In this document: positions 28,440 through 37,502 of the stretch, piece after piece | Numbering within the stretch: position 1 is the stretch's first letter | How the letters are laid out: each line of letters starts with the position of its first letter | DNA from: an uncultured Verrucomicrobiota bacterium | GTDB taxonomy: Bacteria; Verrucomicrobiota; Kiritimatiellia; RFP12; UBA1067 | Direction: 5' to 3' | Assembly (NCBI GenBank): GCA_946623785.1 | Contig: CAMORM010000004.1 | Span: 1-51,188 of the forward strand | DNA length: 51,188 nt | Made by a program: the position numbers and the translations under genes | The notes under the pieces: model-generated | Seen by the model: the letters and a program-made list of their open reading frames with translations, nothing else | Told to the model about the DNA's origin: nothing | The model's database searches: none

Positions 28440-29489
28440 GTGTCAAACAGGACCTACACGAAGGAAGAGCTCTTCGCCGCGATGGCGTCGCTAGGTGTCA
28501 AGGACGTCGTTTCCGCCGAGCGCTACGGCTCGGGGCACATAAACGACACGTTCAGGGTGGTGGACGCGAAGGGCGTGCAGTACATCCTCCAGCGCATCAA
28601 CACCGACATCTTCCCGGATCCGGACGCGATGATGGACAACATCACGCGCGTGACGGCGCACATCCGCTCGAAGGGCGGGCGCTCGCTGGAGGTTCTCGGC
28701 TATGTCAGGCCGTGGCGCCTCTATGCGTTCATCACGGGGGCGCGCACGGTTGACCTCATAACCGACGCGAGACAGGCGTACCTTGCCGCGAACGCGTTCG
28801 CGAAGTTCCAGGACGCCCTTGCGGACCTCCCGCAGCCGCGTCTCAACGAGATTCTCCCGAAGTTCCACAACACGCTCTCGCGCCTTGAGCTCCTCGACGC
28901 CGCCGCTAAGGCGGACGTGAAGGGCCGCCGCGCGCTCGTGTCGCGCGAGCTCGACTTCGTGGACGCGCATCGCGCCGAGGCGGGCAGGATCGTAGAGGCG
29001 ATGGCCTCGGGCGAGATCCCGGAGCGGATCACCCACAACGACACGAAGATCAACAACGTGATGCTCGACGACGTAACGCAGGAGGGCGTGGCGGTGATCG
29101 ACCTCGACACCACGATGCCGGGATCCGCGCTCTACGACTTCGGCGACATGGTGCGCACCTCCACTGCGGCCGCGGCGGAGGACGAGAAGGACCTCTCGAA
29201 GGTGTTCTCGCGCGAGGAGTACTTCGAGGCCCTGGTGAAGGGCTATCTCGCCGGCGCGAAGTTCCTGAACGACGCCGAGCTGGACGCGCTTGCGTTCTCG
29301 GGGCGCCTCATAACCTTCACCATCGGAGTCAGGTTCCTCACCGACTACCTCGCGGGGGACACGTACTTCCGCACGGCCTACGAAGGCCACAACCTCGTGC
29401 GCTGCCGCACTCAGTTCAAGATGGTCGAGTCGATGGAGGCGCAGCGCGGCCGCTACGAGCAGATCGTGCGCGAGAACTTAGGAAGGTAG
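28440..29489 (+). CDS. phosphotransferase-family sugar kinase, N-acetylhexosamine 1-kinase (NahK)-like
   Basis: YGSGHINDTFRVVDAKGVQYILQRINTDIFPDPDAMMDNI; ITHNDTKINNVMLDD; AVIDLDTTMPGSALYDFGDMVR; GTG start. Confidence 0.85.
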   Translation: MSNRTYTKEELFAAMASLGVKDVVSAERYGSGHINDTFRVVDAKGVQYILQRINTDIFPDPDAMMDNITRVTAHIRSKGGRSLEVLGYVRPWRLYAFITGARTVDLITDARQAYLAANAFAKFQDALADLPQPRLNEILPKFHNTLSRLELLDAAAKADVKGRRALVSRELDFVDAHRAEAGRIVEAMASGEIPERITHNDTKINNVMLDDVTQEGVAVIDLDTTMPGSALYDFGDMVRTSTAAAAEDEKDLSKVFSREEYFEALVKGYLAGAKFLNDAELDALAFSGRLITFTIGVRFLTDYLAGDTYFRTAYEGHNLVRCRTQFKMVESMEAQRGRYEQIVRENLGR

Positions 29490-29525
29490 TCAACGGGCTT
29501 ACAAGTACAAAACAAGGAGACAGTC

Positions 29526-30302
29526 ATGGAAATCGTGATATGCAGGACTAAGGAAGAGGCAAGCCGCAAGGCGGCCGACATGGTGGCGGCGCTCGTGAAG
29601 AAGAACCCCAAGTGCGTGCTCGGCCTCGCAACTGGCTCGACCCCGGTGCTGATGTACAGCGAGCTCGCCAAGGACGTGAAGGCGAAGAAGATATCGTTCA
29701 AGAACGTCCGCTCGTGGAACCTTGACGAGTACTACGGCCTTGCGCCGACGCACGACCAGAGCTACCGCTACTTCATGAACGCCAACTTCTTCGACCGCAT
29801 CGACATCAAGAAGGCGAACACGCACGTCCTCAACGGCCTCGCGAAGGACTGGCGCAAGGAGTGCGCGGCCTACGAGAAGGCGATCAAGGCGGCCGGCGGA
29901 ATCGACCTCCAGGTGCTCGGCATCGGGTCGGACGGCCACATAGCGTTCAACGAGCCGGGAAGCTCGCTTGCGTCGCGCACGCGCCTCGTGTCGCTCACGC
30001 CCCAGACGATCAAGGACAACGCGCGCTTCTTCGCGAAGGCGTCGGACGTCCCGCGCCACGCGCTTTCGATGGGCGTGGGGACGATCTGCGAGGCGAAGAA
30101 GGTCGTGCTGCTCGCGTTCGGCGCGAACAAGGCCGATGCCGTGAAGGCGGCGGTCGAGGGCGGGATGAGCCAGTTCTGCACGGCGTCCGCGCTTCAGGCG
30201 CACAACGACGCGTGGTTCTTCTGCGACGCCGCCGCGGCCGCGAAGCTCAAGCTCCGCAAGTTCTACGCATGGCGTTCCGAGACGGTCCTCGCCTCGCTGT
30301 AG
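29526..30302 (+). CDS. nagB: glucosamine-6-phosphate deaminase
   Basis: LGLATGSTPVLMY; NLDEYYGLAPTHDQSYRYFMN; LGIGSDGHIAFNEPGSSLASRTR; LSMGVGTI. Confidence 0.95.
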   Translation: MEIVICRTKEEASRKAADMVAALVKKNPKCVLGLATGSTPVLMYSELAKDVKAKKISFKNVRSWNLDEYYGLAPTHDQSYRYFMNANFFDRIDIKKANTHVLNGLAKDWRKECAAYEKAIKAAGGIDLQVLGIGSDGHIAFNEPGSSLASRTRLVSLTPQTIKDNARFFAKASDVPRHALSMGVGTICEAKKVVLLAFGANKADAVKAAVEGGMSQFCTASALQAHNDAWFFCDAAAAAKLKLRKFYAWRSETVLASL

Positions 30303-30328
30303 TCGGTCCATAAGGAGGTTGCCCCGGT

Positions 30329-32347
30329 ATGTTGTGGTTCAAGGCGGTTCTGACGCTCGCGTTCCTCGCCGTGATGGTGGGGATCGGAGTCTACAGCAGG
30401 AAGCATTCAAGGACGGTCGACGGGTTCGTTCTCGGCGGGCGGAACGTGGGGGCGTGGCTCACGGCGTTCGCGTTCGGCACGAGCTACTTCTCCGCCGTGG
30501 TGTTCGTCGGCTACGCCGGGCAGTTCGGCTGGAAGTACGGCCTTTCGTCCACGTGGATCGGCATCGGAAACGCCGTGATAGGCTCGCTCCTGGCGTGGCT
30601 CGTGCTCGCCAGGCGCACGCGCCTGATGACGCAGCACCTCCAGAGCCGGACGATGCCGGACTTCTTCGGCACGCGCTTCGACTCCGAGGGGCTGCGCATC
30701 GTGGCGTCGGTCATCGCCTTCGTGTTCCTCATACCGTACACGGCGGGCGTGTACATGGGCATCTCCAAGCTCTTCGAGCTCGGGTTCGGCTCGGCCATCC
30801 CCTACGAGTTCTGGGCCGTGCTGATGGCAACCCTCACGGCGGGATACGTGATCCTCGGCGGATACAAGGCCACGGCGATCAACGACTTTGTCCAGGGCAT
30901 CGTGATGCTCGTGGGCATCTCGGCGGTCATCGCGCTTGTCATCCACCACCAGGGCGGGCTTTCCGCGGCGGTCGAGAAGCTTGCGGCCGTGTCGCCCAAC
31001 GCGGACGACCTCGCGCAGCGCGGCAAGGAGCTCTACGCGAACTTCAAGCCGGGCGACTTCGCGTCGTGCTTCGGCCCTGCGAAGATGAGCCTCCTCGGGG
31101 TTGTGGTGCTTACGTCGCTCGGGACGTGGGGCCTTCCGCAGATGGTCGGCAAGTTCTACTCGATCACGGACGAGAAGGCGATCCGCCGAGGGACGATCAT
31201 CTCCACGGTGTTCGCGTTCGTCGTCGCGGGAGGGTGTTACTTCCTCGGCGGCTTCGGGCGCCTTTTCGTTAAGACGGCCTTCGACGCCGGGAGCGGCAGG
31301 TTCGCGTTCGACTCGATCATCCCGCAGATGCTCTCGGGGCTTCCCGAGGCGCTCATGGCGCTCGTGATGCTGCTGGTGCTTTCGGCGTCGATGTCGACGC
31401 TAGCCTCGCTCGTGCTGACCTCGAGCTCCACGATGACGCTCGACATCATCTTCCGCGACAAGGTCTCGGGGTTCGACGAAGTCCCCTCGGGCCAGATCGA
31501 CGACAGCGTGGCCGCCAGGGTGGAGAGGCGCAAGGTCGTGGTGATGCGCGTGCTGATCGTGTTCTTCATCGTGCTCTCCCTGATGATCGCGCTGAAGCCG
31601 CCGCACTTCATCGCCCAGCTGATGGGCATCTCGTGGGGCGCGCTCGCGGGCGCGTTCCTCGCGCCGTTCCTGCTGGCGCTCTACTGGAAGGGCGTCACGC
31701 GCGCTGGCGTGTGGGCCTGCTTCGCGTGGGGAGTGGGCATAACCGTGGTGAACATGCTCTTCGGCAATCCGGTCAACCCGATAGACTGCGGCGCGATCGC
31801 GATGCTCGGCGGGTTCGTCGTGGTTCCGCTCGTGAGCTTCGTGACGCCGCACCTCCCCGCCAGGGCGCTCGACAAGGTCTTCGCCTGCTACAGCGACAGG
31901 CGCGAGGAACCCTACCGCGCCGAGAAGAAGACGTGCGGGTACTGCGCAGAGGGCGGGTACCTCGAGCCGTTCGGGATCAAGATCGGCGTGCTGCCGATGT
32001 CGAAGGTCTACCTCTTCAAGGAGCAGAGCCACAGGGGCCGCGTAATCGTGGCGTGCAAGCTCCACGTGAGCGAGATCACCGCGCTCACCTCCGACGAGCG
32101 CGACGCGTTCTTCAAGGACGTCGACCGCGTGGCGCGCGCCCTCCATTCCCTCTACCATCCCGAGAAGGTCAACTACGGCGCATACGGCGACACGGGCCAC
32201 CACCTGCACTTCCACCTCGTGCCCAAGTACAAGGACGACGAGTTCGAGTGGGGAACGGTCTTCGAGATGAACCCGAAGCGCAAGTTCCTCTCGGACAGGG
32301 AGTACGCGGAGATGGTCTCCGCCATAAAGGACGCCATCGGCATATAG
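30329..32347 (+). CDS. sodium:solute symporter (SSS family) fused to C-terminal HIT-family domain
   Basis: N-term SSS: GVYSRKHSRTVDGFVLGGRNVGAWLTAFAFGTSYFSAVVFVGYAGQFGWKYG; C-term from about residue 536: CGYC...LYLFKEQSHRGRVIV..GAYGDTGHHLHFHLVPKYKDDEFEWGTVFEMNP (HxHxHxx). Confidence 0.88.
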   Translation: MLWFKAVLTLAFLAVMVGIGVYSRKHSRTVDGFVLGGRNVGAWLTAFAFGTSYFSAVVFVGYAGQFGWKYGLSSTWIGIGNAVIGSLLAWLVLARRTRLMTQHLQSRTMPDFFGTRFDSEGLRIVASVIAFVFLIPYTAGVYMGISKLFELGFGSAIPYEFWAVLMATLTAGYVILGGYKATAINDFVQGIVMLVGISAVIALVIHHQGGLSAAVEKLAAVSPNADDLAQRGKELYANFKPGDFASCFGPAKMSLLGVVVLTSLGTWGLPQMVGKFYSITDEKAIRRGTIISTVFAFVVAGGCYFLGGFGRLFVKTAFDAGSGRFAFDSIIPQMLSGLPEALMALVMLLVLSASMSTLASLVLTSSSTMTLDIIFRDKVSGFDEVPSGQIDDSVAARVERRKVVVMRVLIVFFIVLSLMIALKPPHFIAQLMGISWGALAGAFLAPFLLALYWKGVTRAGVWACFAWGVGITVVNMLFGNPVNPIDCGAIAMLGGFVVVPLVSFVTPHLPARALDKVFACYSDRREEPYRAEKKTCGYCAEGGYLEPFGIKIGVLPMSKVYLFKEQSHRGRVIVACKLHVSEITALTSDERDAFFKDVDRVARALHSLYHPEKVNYGAYGDTGHHLHFHLVPKYKDDEFEWGTVFEMNPKRKFLSDREYAEMVSAIKDAIGI

Positions 32348-32378
32348 CCGGCGGCCGGCGAAAAACAGGAAAGGGACG

Positions 32379-32999
32379 ATGACGATGAATTTGAAACTCG
32401 CATTCAGGGCCGCGCTCGTGGCGCTTGCGATCTGCGCAGCGGCGGGCTGCGGGAAGACTTCTGTGGACGTCGCCGCGCAGGTCAAGCAGGAGATGCAGGA
32501 GGAGCTCGTCAAGAAGACCGGACTCAAGGGGCTGGTCGTGCAGGACGTGGTCCTCGTGAAGGAGCGCGCCGACGGAATCGACTATAAGGGCGTCGCGACA
32601 GGCAAGGTCGACGGCGAGGAGGTCAAGTTCGACGTCACATGCAAGTACGACGGCCACTCCCTGATCTGGAACGCGGAGCTTTCCGAGGGCTGCCTCGCGG
32701 TGCTCGCGGCAAAGGAGAAGGCGAAGGAGCTCTGCGCCAAGCTCAAGGGGACCTGGCCGCAGGTCAAGGAAAGCGTCAAGCAGGCTTCCGACGCCATGGT
32801 CAAGGCGGCGGCGGAGGCTGGAGACGCCATGGCGAAGACGACTGGCGAAACGTACGACGCAGCCAAGAAGAAGGCCGGCGAGCTCATCGACAAGGCCAAG
32901 ACGGTCGTCACGAACCTCGCCGGCGAGGCGAAGCAGAAGATTGCCGACGCCGCCGAGGCTGCCAAGGAGGCGCCCGTGGCGGAGGAGGGCGGCAAATGA
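32379..32999 (+). CDS. hypothetical lipoprotein with Ala/Lys-rich helical C-terminus
   Basis: Lipobox ALAICAAAGCGK; amphipathic repeats AKTTGETYDAAKKKAGELIDKAKTVV. Confidence 0.75.
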   Translation: MTMNLKLAFRAALVALAICAAAGCGKTSVDVAAQVKQEMQEELVKKTGLKGLVVQDVVLVKERADGIDYKGVATGKVDGEEVKFDVTCKYDGHSLIWNAELSEGCLAVLAAKEKAKELCAKLKGTWPQVKESVKQASDAMVKAAAEAGDAMAKTTGETYDAAKKKAGELIDKAKTVVTNLAGEAKQKIADAAEAAKEAPVAEEGGK

Positions 33000-33304
33000 A
33001 GAGGCTCGTGTTCGCCGCGTGCCTGTTCGCGGCCGCCGCTGCGTCGGCCGACACAACGCCAGTGATGTTCTCCCTCTTCACGCCCGTGCAGGCGCCGTCG
33101 AGGTCGTATGACGTGGCTGGCTTCCGCCTTTCCCTGCTCTACGGCGACTGCAAGGGCTTCGCCAGCGGCAGGGTGAGGGGCTGCCAGATAGGCCTTTTCA
33201 ACTACGCGGAGGAGATGGAGCGCGGCATGCAGATCGGCATCGTGAACGTGATTTCGCGCAACGGCTGGCTGCCGGTCCTGCCGATAGTCAACGGCCGCTT
33301 CTGA
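32996..33304 (+). CDS. small secreted protein with surface-repeat-like motif (LA_2272-like)
   Basis: Signal peptide MKRLVFAACLFAAAAASA; VAGFRLSLLYGDCKGFASGRVRGCQIGLFNYAEEMERGMQIGIVNVIS; ATGA overlap. Confidence 0.6.
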   Translation: MKRLVFAACLFAAAAASADTTPVMFSLFTPVQAPSRSYDVAGFRLSLLYGDCKGFASGRVRGCQIGLFNYAEEMERGMQIGIVNVISRNGWLPVLPIVNGRF

Positions 33305-33323
33305 GCTTCGCGGCCCGCCGCGT

Positions 33324-34043
33324 TCACTTCATGAACGCGATGCGGACGAGGTCGAAGAGCATGCGCGCGCCGTCGCTGATCACGTGAAGGGTGCTGCGCT
33401 TCCCGCCGTGCCACCTGACAGGCACTTCCGCGACGCGGAGCCCGGCCCTGCGCGCGCGGCGTATGAGCTCCACGTCGAAGGCGAAGCGCTCGGTGCGGAG
33501 CGCCTCGAACATCGGGCGCATGGCTGCCATCCTGAACAGCTTGAACCCGCATTGCGGGTCCCGGACGGGGCCTGTGCCGGCGCAGTGCGCGAGCGCGGCG
33601 AAGACCGCCGAGAGGATCCGCCTTGAAAGCGGCCTTCCGCCGCCGCGGGCGAGCCCCCTCCGCGATCCGCACACCATCGCGGCCCCGGGGTCGCGTTCGG
33701 CGGCCTTTGCGAGCTTCGTGAACTCCTCGAGCGGGGCGGACATGTCGCAGTCGCTCATGAGCACATACGCGCCCTTGGCGGCCAGTGCGCCCGTCTTCAC
33801 GGCGAAGCCCTTGCCGCGGTTTCCGCCGAGGCGCATCAGGCGCACGCCGTCGTCTTTCGCGCGCGACACGGCCTCTGCAATTTCATCGCCATTGGGGGAG
33901 CCGTCGTCAACCACGATGCAGCCCTCGAAGCGCCATCCGGCCGACTCGGCCGCGGCGCGAAAGCCGGGCAGCGCGCGCACGAGCGTCTCGGCGAGCGTAG
34001 CTGTCCTGTAGACTGGGACCATCAGGGTCACGGATTTGTCCAT
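33324..34043 (-). CDS. GT2 family glycosyltransferase (dolichyl-phosphate glucosyl/mannosyltransferase-like)
   Basis: MDKSVTLMVPVYRTATLAETLVRALP; CIVVDDGSPNGDEIAEAV; LGGNRGKGFAVKTGAL; VLMSDCDMSAP; RDPQCGFKLFR; start reassigned. Confidence 0.88.
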   Translation of the reverse strand: MDKSVTLMVPVYRTATLAETLVRALPGFRAAAESAGWRFEGCIVVDDGSPNGDEIAEAVSRAKDDGVRLMRLGGNRGKGFAVKTGALAAKGAYVLMSDCDMSAPLEEFTKLAKAAERDPGAAMVCGSRRGLARGGGRPLSRRILSAVFAALAHCAGTGPVRDPQCGFKLFRMAAMRPMFEALRTERFAFDVELIRRARRAGLRVAEVPVRWHGGKRSTLHVISDGARMLFDLVRIAFMK

Positions 34044-34050
34044 CGCCTTG

Positions 34051-34059
34051 ATTATACCA
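34051..34059 (-). promoter_or_regulatory. extended -10 TGG-TATAAT directly upstream of GT2 ATG
   Basis: Reverse strand TGGTATAATCAAGGCGATG; 7 nt between hexamer and ATG. Confidence 0.55.
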
Positions 34060-34071
34060 AACATTGCGGTA

Positions 34072-34100
34072 TTGTGCGCGGACGAATTTCGTGATATAAT
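34072..34100 (+). promoter_or_regulatory. promoter TTGTGC-N17-TATAAT (TGA-extended)
   Basis: Spacing counted directly; divergent to the GT2 promoter. Confidence 0.6.
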
Positions 34101-34183
34101 CATTGCATAATTTCTACTAGCGTCCGTTTTATCCCGGATGGCGGGCGCCGAAACTCCAGGAACGCGGGAAAAGGAGAAACGGT

Positions 34184-35602
34184 ATGTCGGAAAAAGTGTC
34201 TAGACGCGAGTTCATCGGCGCAGGCAGCGCCGCGGTTGGGGCTGGCATGCTCGCAGGGTGCGCAACGGGTACGGACGGGATTCTCGCTGAGGGCAAGGCG
34301 CCTTCGCTGTACGTCCTCGGGGCGAACGAGCGCGTGCGCGTGGCGTGCGTCGGGTATTCCGACCGCTTCCGCGGATCTCTTTTCCCGGCGTTCAACGCCG
34401 TGAAGGACGAGCTCAACTTCGACATGGTGGCCGTGGCGGACCTCTGGAAGAAGCGCCTGCACGAGAACGCCGTGCCGGAGATCGAGAAGAAGCTCGGGCA
34501 CAAGGTGGATGCGTTCCCGAGCGACGTTGCGCTCTACGAGGCGAAGGACAGGCTAGACCTCGACGCGGTGATAATCTCCACGGCCGACTTCCAGCACGCT
34601 CAGCACGCGGCGCACGCGGTGAACGCCGGCCTCGACGCGTACTGCGAGAAGCCGCTCGCCGAGGACATGTACTCCGCGAACATGATCCTCGACGCGGTCA
34701 AGGCGAAGCGCAAGGCCGGAATGGTCCCCGGCGCGGTACTCCAGATCGGCTCGCAGCGCCGCAGCGGAAAGGCGTACGCCGCCGCCAAGGAGTACATCAA
34801 CTCCGGCAAGTTCGGCGACATCTGCTACGTGAACCTCACCTGGAACGTGAACCAGCCTCGCCGCTGGCGCCGCAGCGAGCAGCTCATAGCCTCGCTCCTC
34901 GAGAAGGACACCGACTGGAAGACCTGGCTCCTCGACCGCCCGTACGTGAAGTTCGACCCGCGCAAGTTCCTCGAGTTCCGCCTCTTCTGGCCGTACTCGA
35001 GCGGCGTCACGGGCCAGTGGATGTGCCACCAGATCGACACTGTCGCGTGGTTCACCGGCATGAACTATCCCACGAGCGCGGTCTCGTCCGGCGGGCTCTA
35101 CCAGTGGCTCGACGGCCGCGAGAACCCCGACACCTTCACCACGATCCTCGAGTACGGCAAGAGCGGCGAGAAGGGCAAGGGCTTCCAGGTGATGTTCCAG
35201 AGCCACCAGACGAACTGCGCGCCGGGGCGCAAGCCCAACAACGAGTCCGGGCAGGAGGAGTACTTCTCCACGCAGGGCGCGATCGACCTCGTGAACGGGA
35301 CGGTGAGCAACCGCGGCGTCGAAGGCGCAAAGGAATTCAAGCAGGAGAACCTCCCAGCTCCGAAGGAGACGGTCGTCACGAGCGCGAACACCGGGGCGGA
35401 CAAGCTCACGAGCGCGCATGTCCGCAACTGGATGGAGTGCGTGCGCTCCCGCAAGGACCCGAACGCGCCGGTCGAGGCGGGCTACTACCACTCGATCGCG
35501 CTTATCATGTCGAACGCCGCGTTCCGCACCGGCAGCAAGGCAACGTTCGACCCCGTGCGCCGCGAGGTCCTCGCGGGCGGCAAGGTGTTCAAGGGGTACT
35601 GA
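34184..35602 (+). CDS. Gfo/Idh/MocA family oxidoreductase with Tat/lipoprotein-type signal
   Basis: SRREFIGAGSAAVGAGMLAGC; RVRVACVGYSDR; DAVIISTADFQHAQHAAHAVNAGLDAYCEKPLAEDMYSA; QIGSQRRSG. Confidence 0.92.
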   Translation: MSEKVSRREFIGAGSAAVGAGMLAGCATGTDGILAEGKAPSLYVLGANERVRVACVGYSDRFRGSLFPAFNAVKDELNFDMVAVADLWKKRLHENAVPEIEKKLGHKVDAFPSDVALYEAKDRLDLDAVIISTADFQHAQHAAHAVNAGLDAYCEKPLAEDMYSANMILDAVKAKRKAGMVPGAVLQIGSQRRSGKAYAAAKEYINSGKFGDICYVNLTWNVNQPRRWRRSEQLIASLLEKDTDWKTWLLDRPYVKFDPRKFLEFRLFWPYSSGVTGQWMCHQIDTVAWFTGMNYPTSAVSSGGLYQWLDGRENPDTFTTILEYGKSGEKGKGFQVMFQSHQTNCAPGRKPNNESGQEEYFSTQGAIDLVNGTVSNRGVEGAKEFKQENLPAPKETVVTSANTGADKLTSAHVRNWMECVRSRKDPNAPVEAGYYHSIALIMSNAAFRTGSKATFDPVRREVLAGGKVFKGY

Positions 35603-35613
35603 GGGAGGTTCGC

Positions 35614-36510
35614 ATGGTCTCCAGAAGAGATTTCGTGGGAATGGCGGCTGGCGCGTTCGCGGCCGCCGCGGGAACGGGGTGTTCGTCGCTGTGCTGCGGA
35701 GGCGAGCCGGCTAAGACTTTCCTGTTCGGGGCGTGCAGGCCCGTGTCGGACTCGCAGGTCCTCAAGGAGCTTGGCTACGACTTCGTAGAGCAGAGCGTGG
35801 CCAACCTCCTGAAGCCGACAATGTCCGACTCCGAATACGAGGCGAAGGTCCTCCCCGAGTCGAGGCAGTGCGCGCTCCCCATCCGCTCCTGCAACGGTTT
35901 CCTCCCCTGGGGCATGAAGATATCTGGTCCAGAGGACAAGCTCCAGTGGGACGCCGCGTTCAAGTTCGCGGATGTCGCGTTCCGTCGCGCGGACGAGCTC
36001 GGGATCAAGTACATCGTGCTTGGTTCCGCTGGCGCGCGCAAGGCGCCGGACGGCTTTTCGAAGGACAAGGCGCGCGAGCAGTTCGTCGAGTTCTGCAAGC
36101 GCCTGGCCGACCGCATGGAGAAGGGCAAGGTCCGCGTGACGGTCGTCCTCGAGCCCCTTCGCGCGGCCGAGTGCAACATCTTCAACTACGTGGGCCAGGG
36201 GATCGACTTCGTCGACCGCATCGGCAGCCCGCATGTGCAGCTTCTCGCCGACATATACCACATGTGCTCCGGCAACGAGCAGCCTGATGTGTTCGCCAAG
36301 GCCGGCAAGCGCATCCTCCACTGCCACATCGCGACCCGTGCGCACCGCAGGGCGCCTGGCCTGGAAGAGGACAACCTCTCGGCATACCTCAAGGCGCTTG
36401 CCGCAACGGGGTACCGCGGAGGCGTGTCGATCGAGGGCGACTGGAAGGGCAAGGACTTCCGCGAGGCAGCAGCCTCCGCGCTTGAGCTGATGCGCGAGTG
36501 GTCCGCCTGA
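35614..36510 (+). CDS. sugar phosphate isomerase/epimerase (xylose isomerase-like TIM barrel), Tat/lipoprotein signal
   Basis: SRRDFVGMAAGAFAAAAGTGCSS; VVLEPLRAAECNIFNYVGQGIDFVDRIGSPHVQLLADIYHM; HCHIATRAHR. Confidence 0.85.
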   Translation: MVSRRDFVGMAAGAFAAAAGTGCSSLCCGGEPAKTFLFGACRPVSDSQVLKELGYDFVEQSVANLLKPTMSDSEYEAKVLPESRQCALPIRSCNGFLPWGMKISGPEDKLQWDAAFKFADVAFRRADELGIKYIVLGSAGARKAPDGFSKDKAREQFVEFCKRLADRMEKGKVRVTVVLEPLRAAECNIFNYVGQGIDFVDRIGSPHVQLLADIYHMCSGNEQPDVFAKAGKRILHCHIATRAHRRAPGLEEDNLSAYLKALAATGYRGGVSIEGDWKGKDFREAAASALELMREWSA

Positions 36511-36581
36511 CGCCCATCCCGGGAGGCCGCGGTCAAGGCCCGTGCCTGAACCTTCCGGCCTCCTGCTGCGTTTAAAGTTTG

Positions 36582-37502
36582 ATGACATTCAGGAATTCCA
36601 ACGCCCAGCAAGGGTTCACGCTTGTCGAACTCCTGGCGGTTGTGTCGATTTTAGCCGTTTTGGCGGTGTTCGTGGCTGGACGCTTCGAACGCCTTACCAG
36701 CACGGCGCGCATAACCGTTGCCGAGTCCGACTTGAAGACCATACGCGACGCCTTTATGGATCCTGACATCGGATATATCGCGGATATGAGCGGAATTCCG
36801 GGTTTTTCCGTTGGATATCTTAGGCTCGGCAATCTTATGGTGTCTACAAACCTGTATGGTACCATTGCAGTCGGAACGGACAGGACGCGCGGCATCAGGG
36901 TGGACGACCTCAGCGAATCGGCCGCGCTTTCGTACGGGTGCGCAAAGGCGTCGGCGTTCACCTCGTGGAACGAGGAAAGCGGCCGCGGATGGCGCGGGCC
37001 ATACGTCCGCACCGGGTCCGCTGCGGTTGCGGCGGTCTTTCCGGGCGAGAGGGACATTAGGTTCGACGAAGACTCCACGTTCGGCGACCGAGGGTTCTAC
37101 CCTGACGTTTCGAACATTGAGCTTCCGGACGACATTGTCGTCCGATTGAACGACTGCTCGGCCTATGGCTTTCCCGGCGAGCCCACGATCATGGATCCGT
37201 GGGGAAATCCGTATGTCCTGCAGATTCCGCCGATCCAGGCGTTCAGGGGGGCGACGAACGTTACGGACGAAGCGCGCTTCTCGTATGCGCGCGTCGTCTC
37301 CGCCGGGCCAAACGGGATACTTGAGGCGCCATGCTATTCCCAGAACGCCACGAACCGCCTCGGCACCACGTGGAACGAGCGGACAAGGCGCCTCGTCCGG
37401 CAGGCCGGTCTCATAGACGGCGACGACAGGTCCTCGCGCGGCGACGACCTGGTGCTGTTCCTTACCCGCGGAGACATCGACGAAGGGGAGGACATCTGGT
37501 GA
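36582..37502 (+). CDS. GspG-like pseudopilin (prepilin-type N-terminal methylation)
   Basis: QQGFTLVELLAVVSILAVLAVFVAGRF; MDPWGNPYVLQIPP; GPNGILEA. Confidence 0.88.
   Translation: MTFRNSNAQQGFTLVELLAVVSILAVLAVFVAGRFERLTSTARITVAESDLKTIRDAFMDPDIGYIADMSGIPGFSVGYLRLGNLMVSTNLYGTIAVGTDRTRGIRVDDLSESAALSYGCAKASAFTSWNEESGRGWRGPYVRTGSAAVAAVFPGERDIRFDEDSTFGDRGFYPDVSNIELPDDIVVRLNDCSAYGFPGEPTIMDPWGNPYVLQIPPIQAFRGATNVTDEARFSYARVVSAGPNGILEAPCYSQNATNRLGTTWNERTRRLVRQAGLIDGDDRSSRGDDLVLFLTRGDIDEGEDIW

Noticed and set aside
34345-35613. N-terminal part of the 721-aa track ORF
   Set aside because: Overlaps the oxidoreductase in another frame; isomerase starts at 35614 with Tat-like signal
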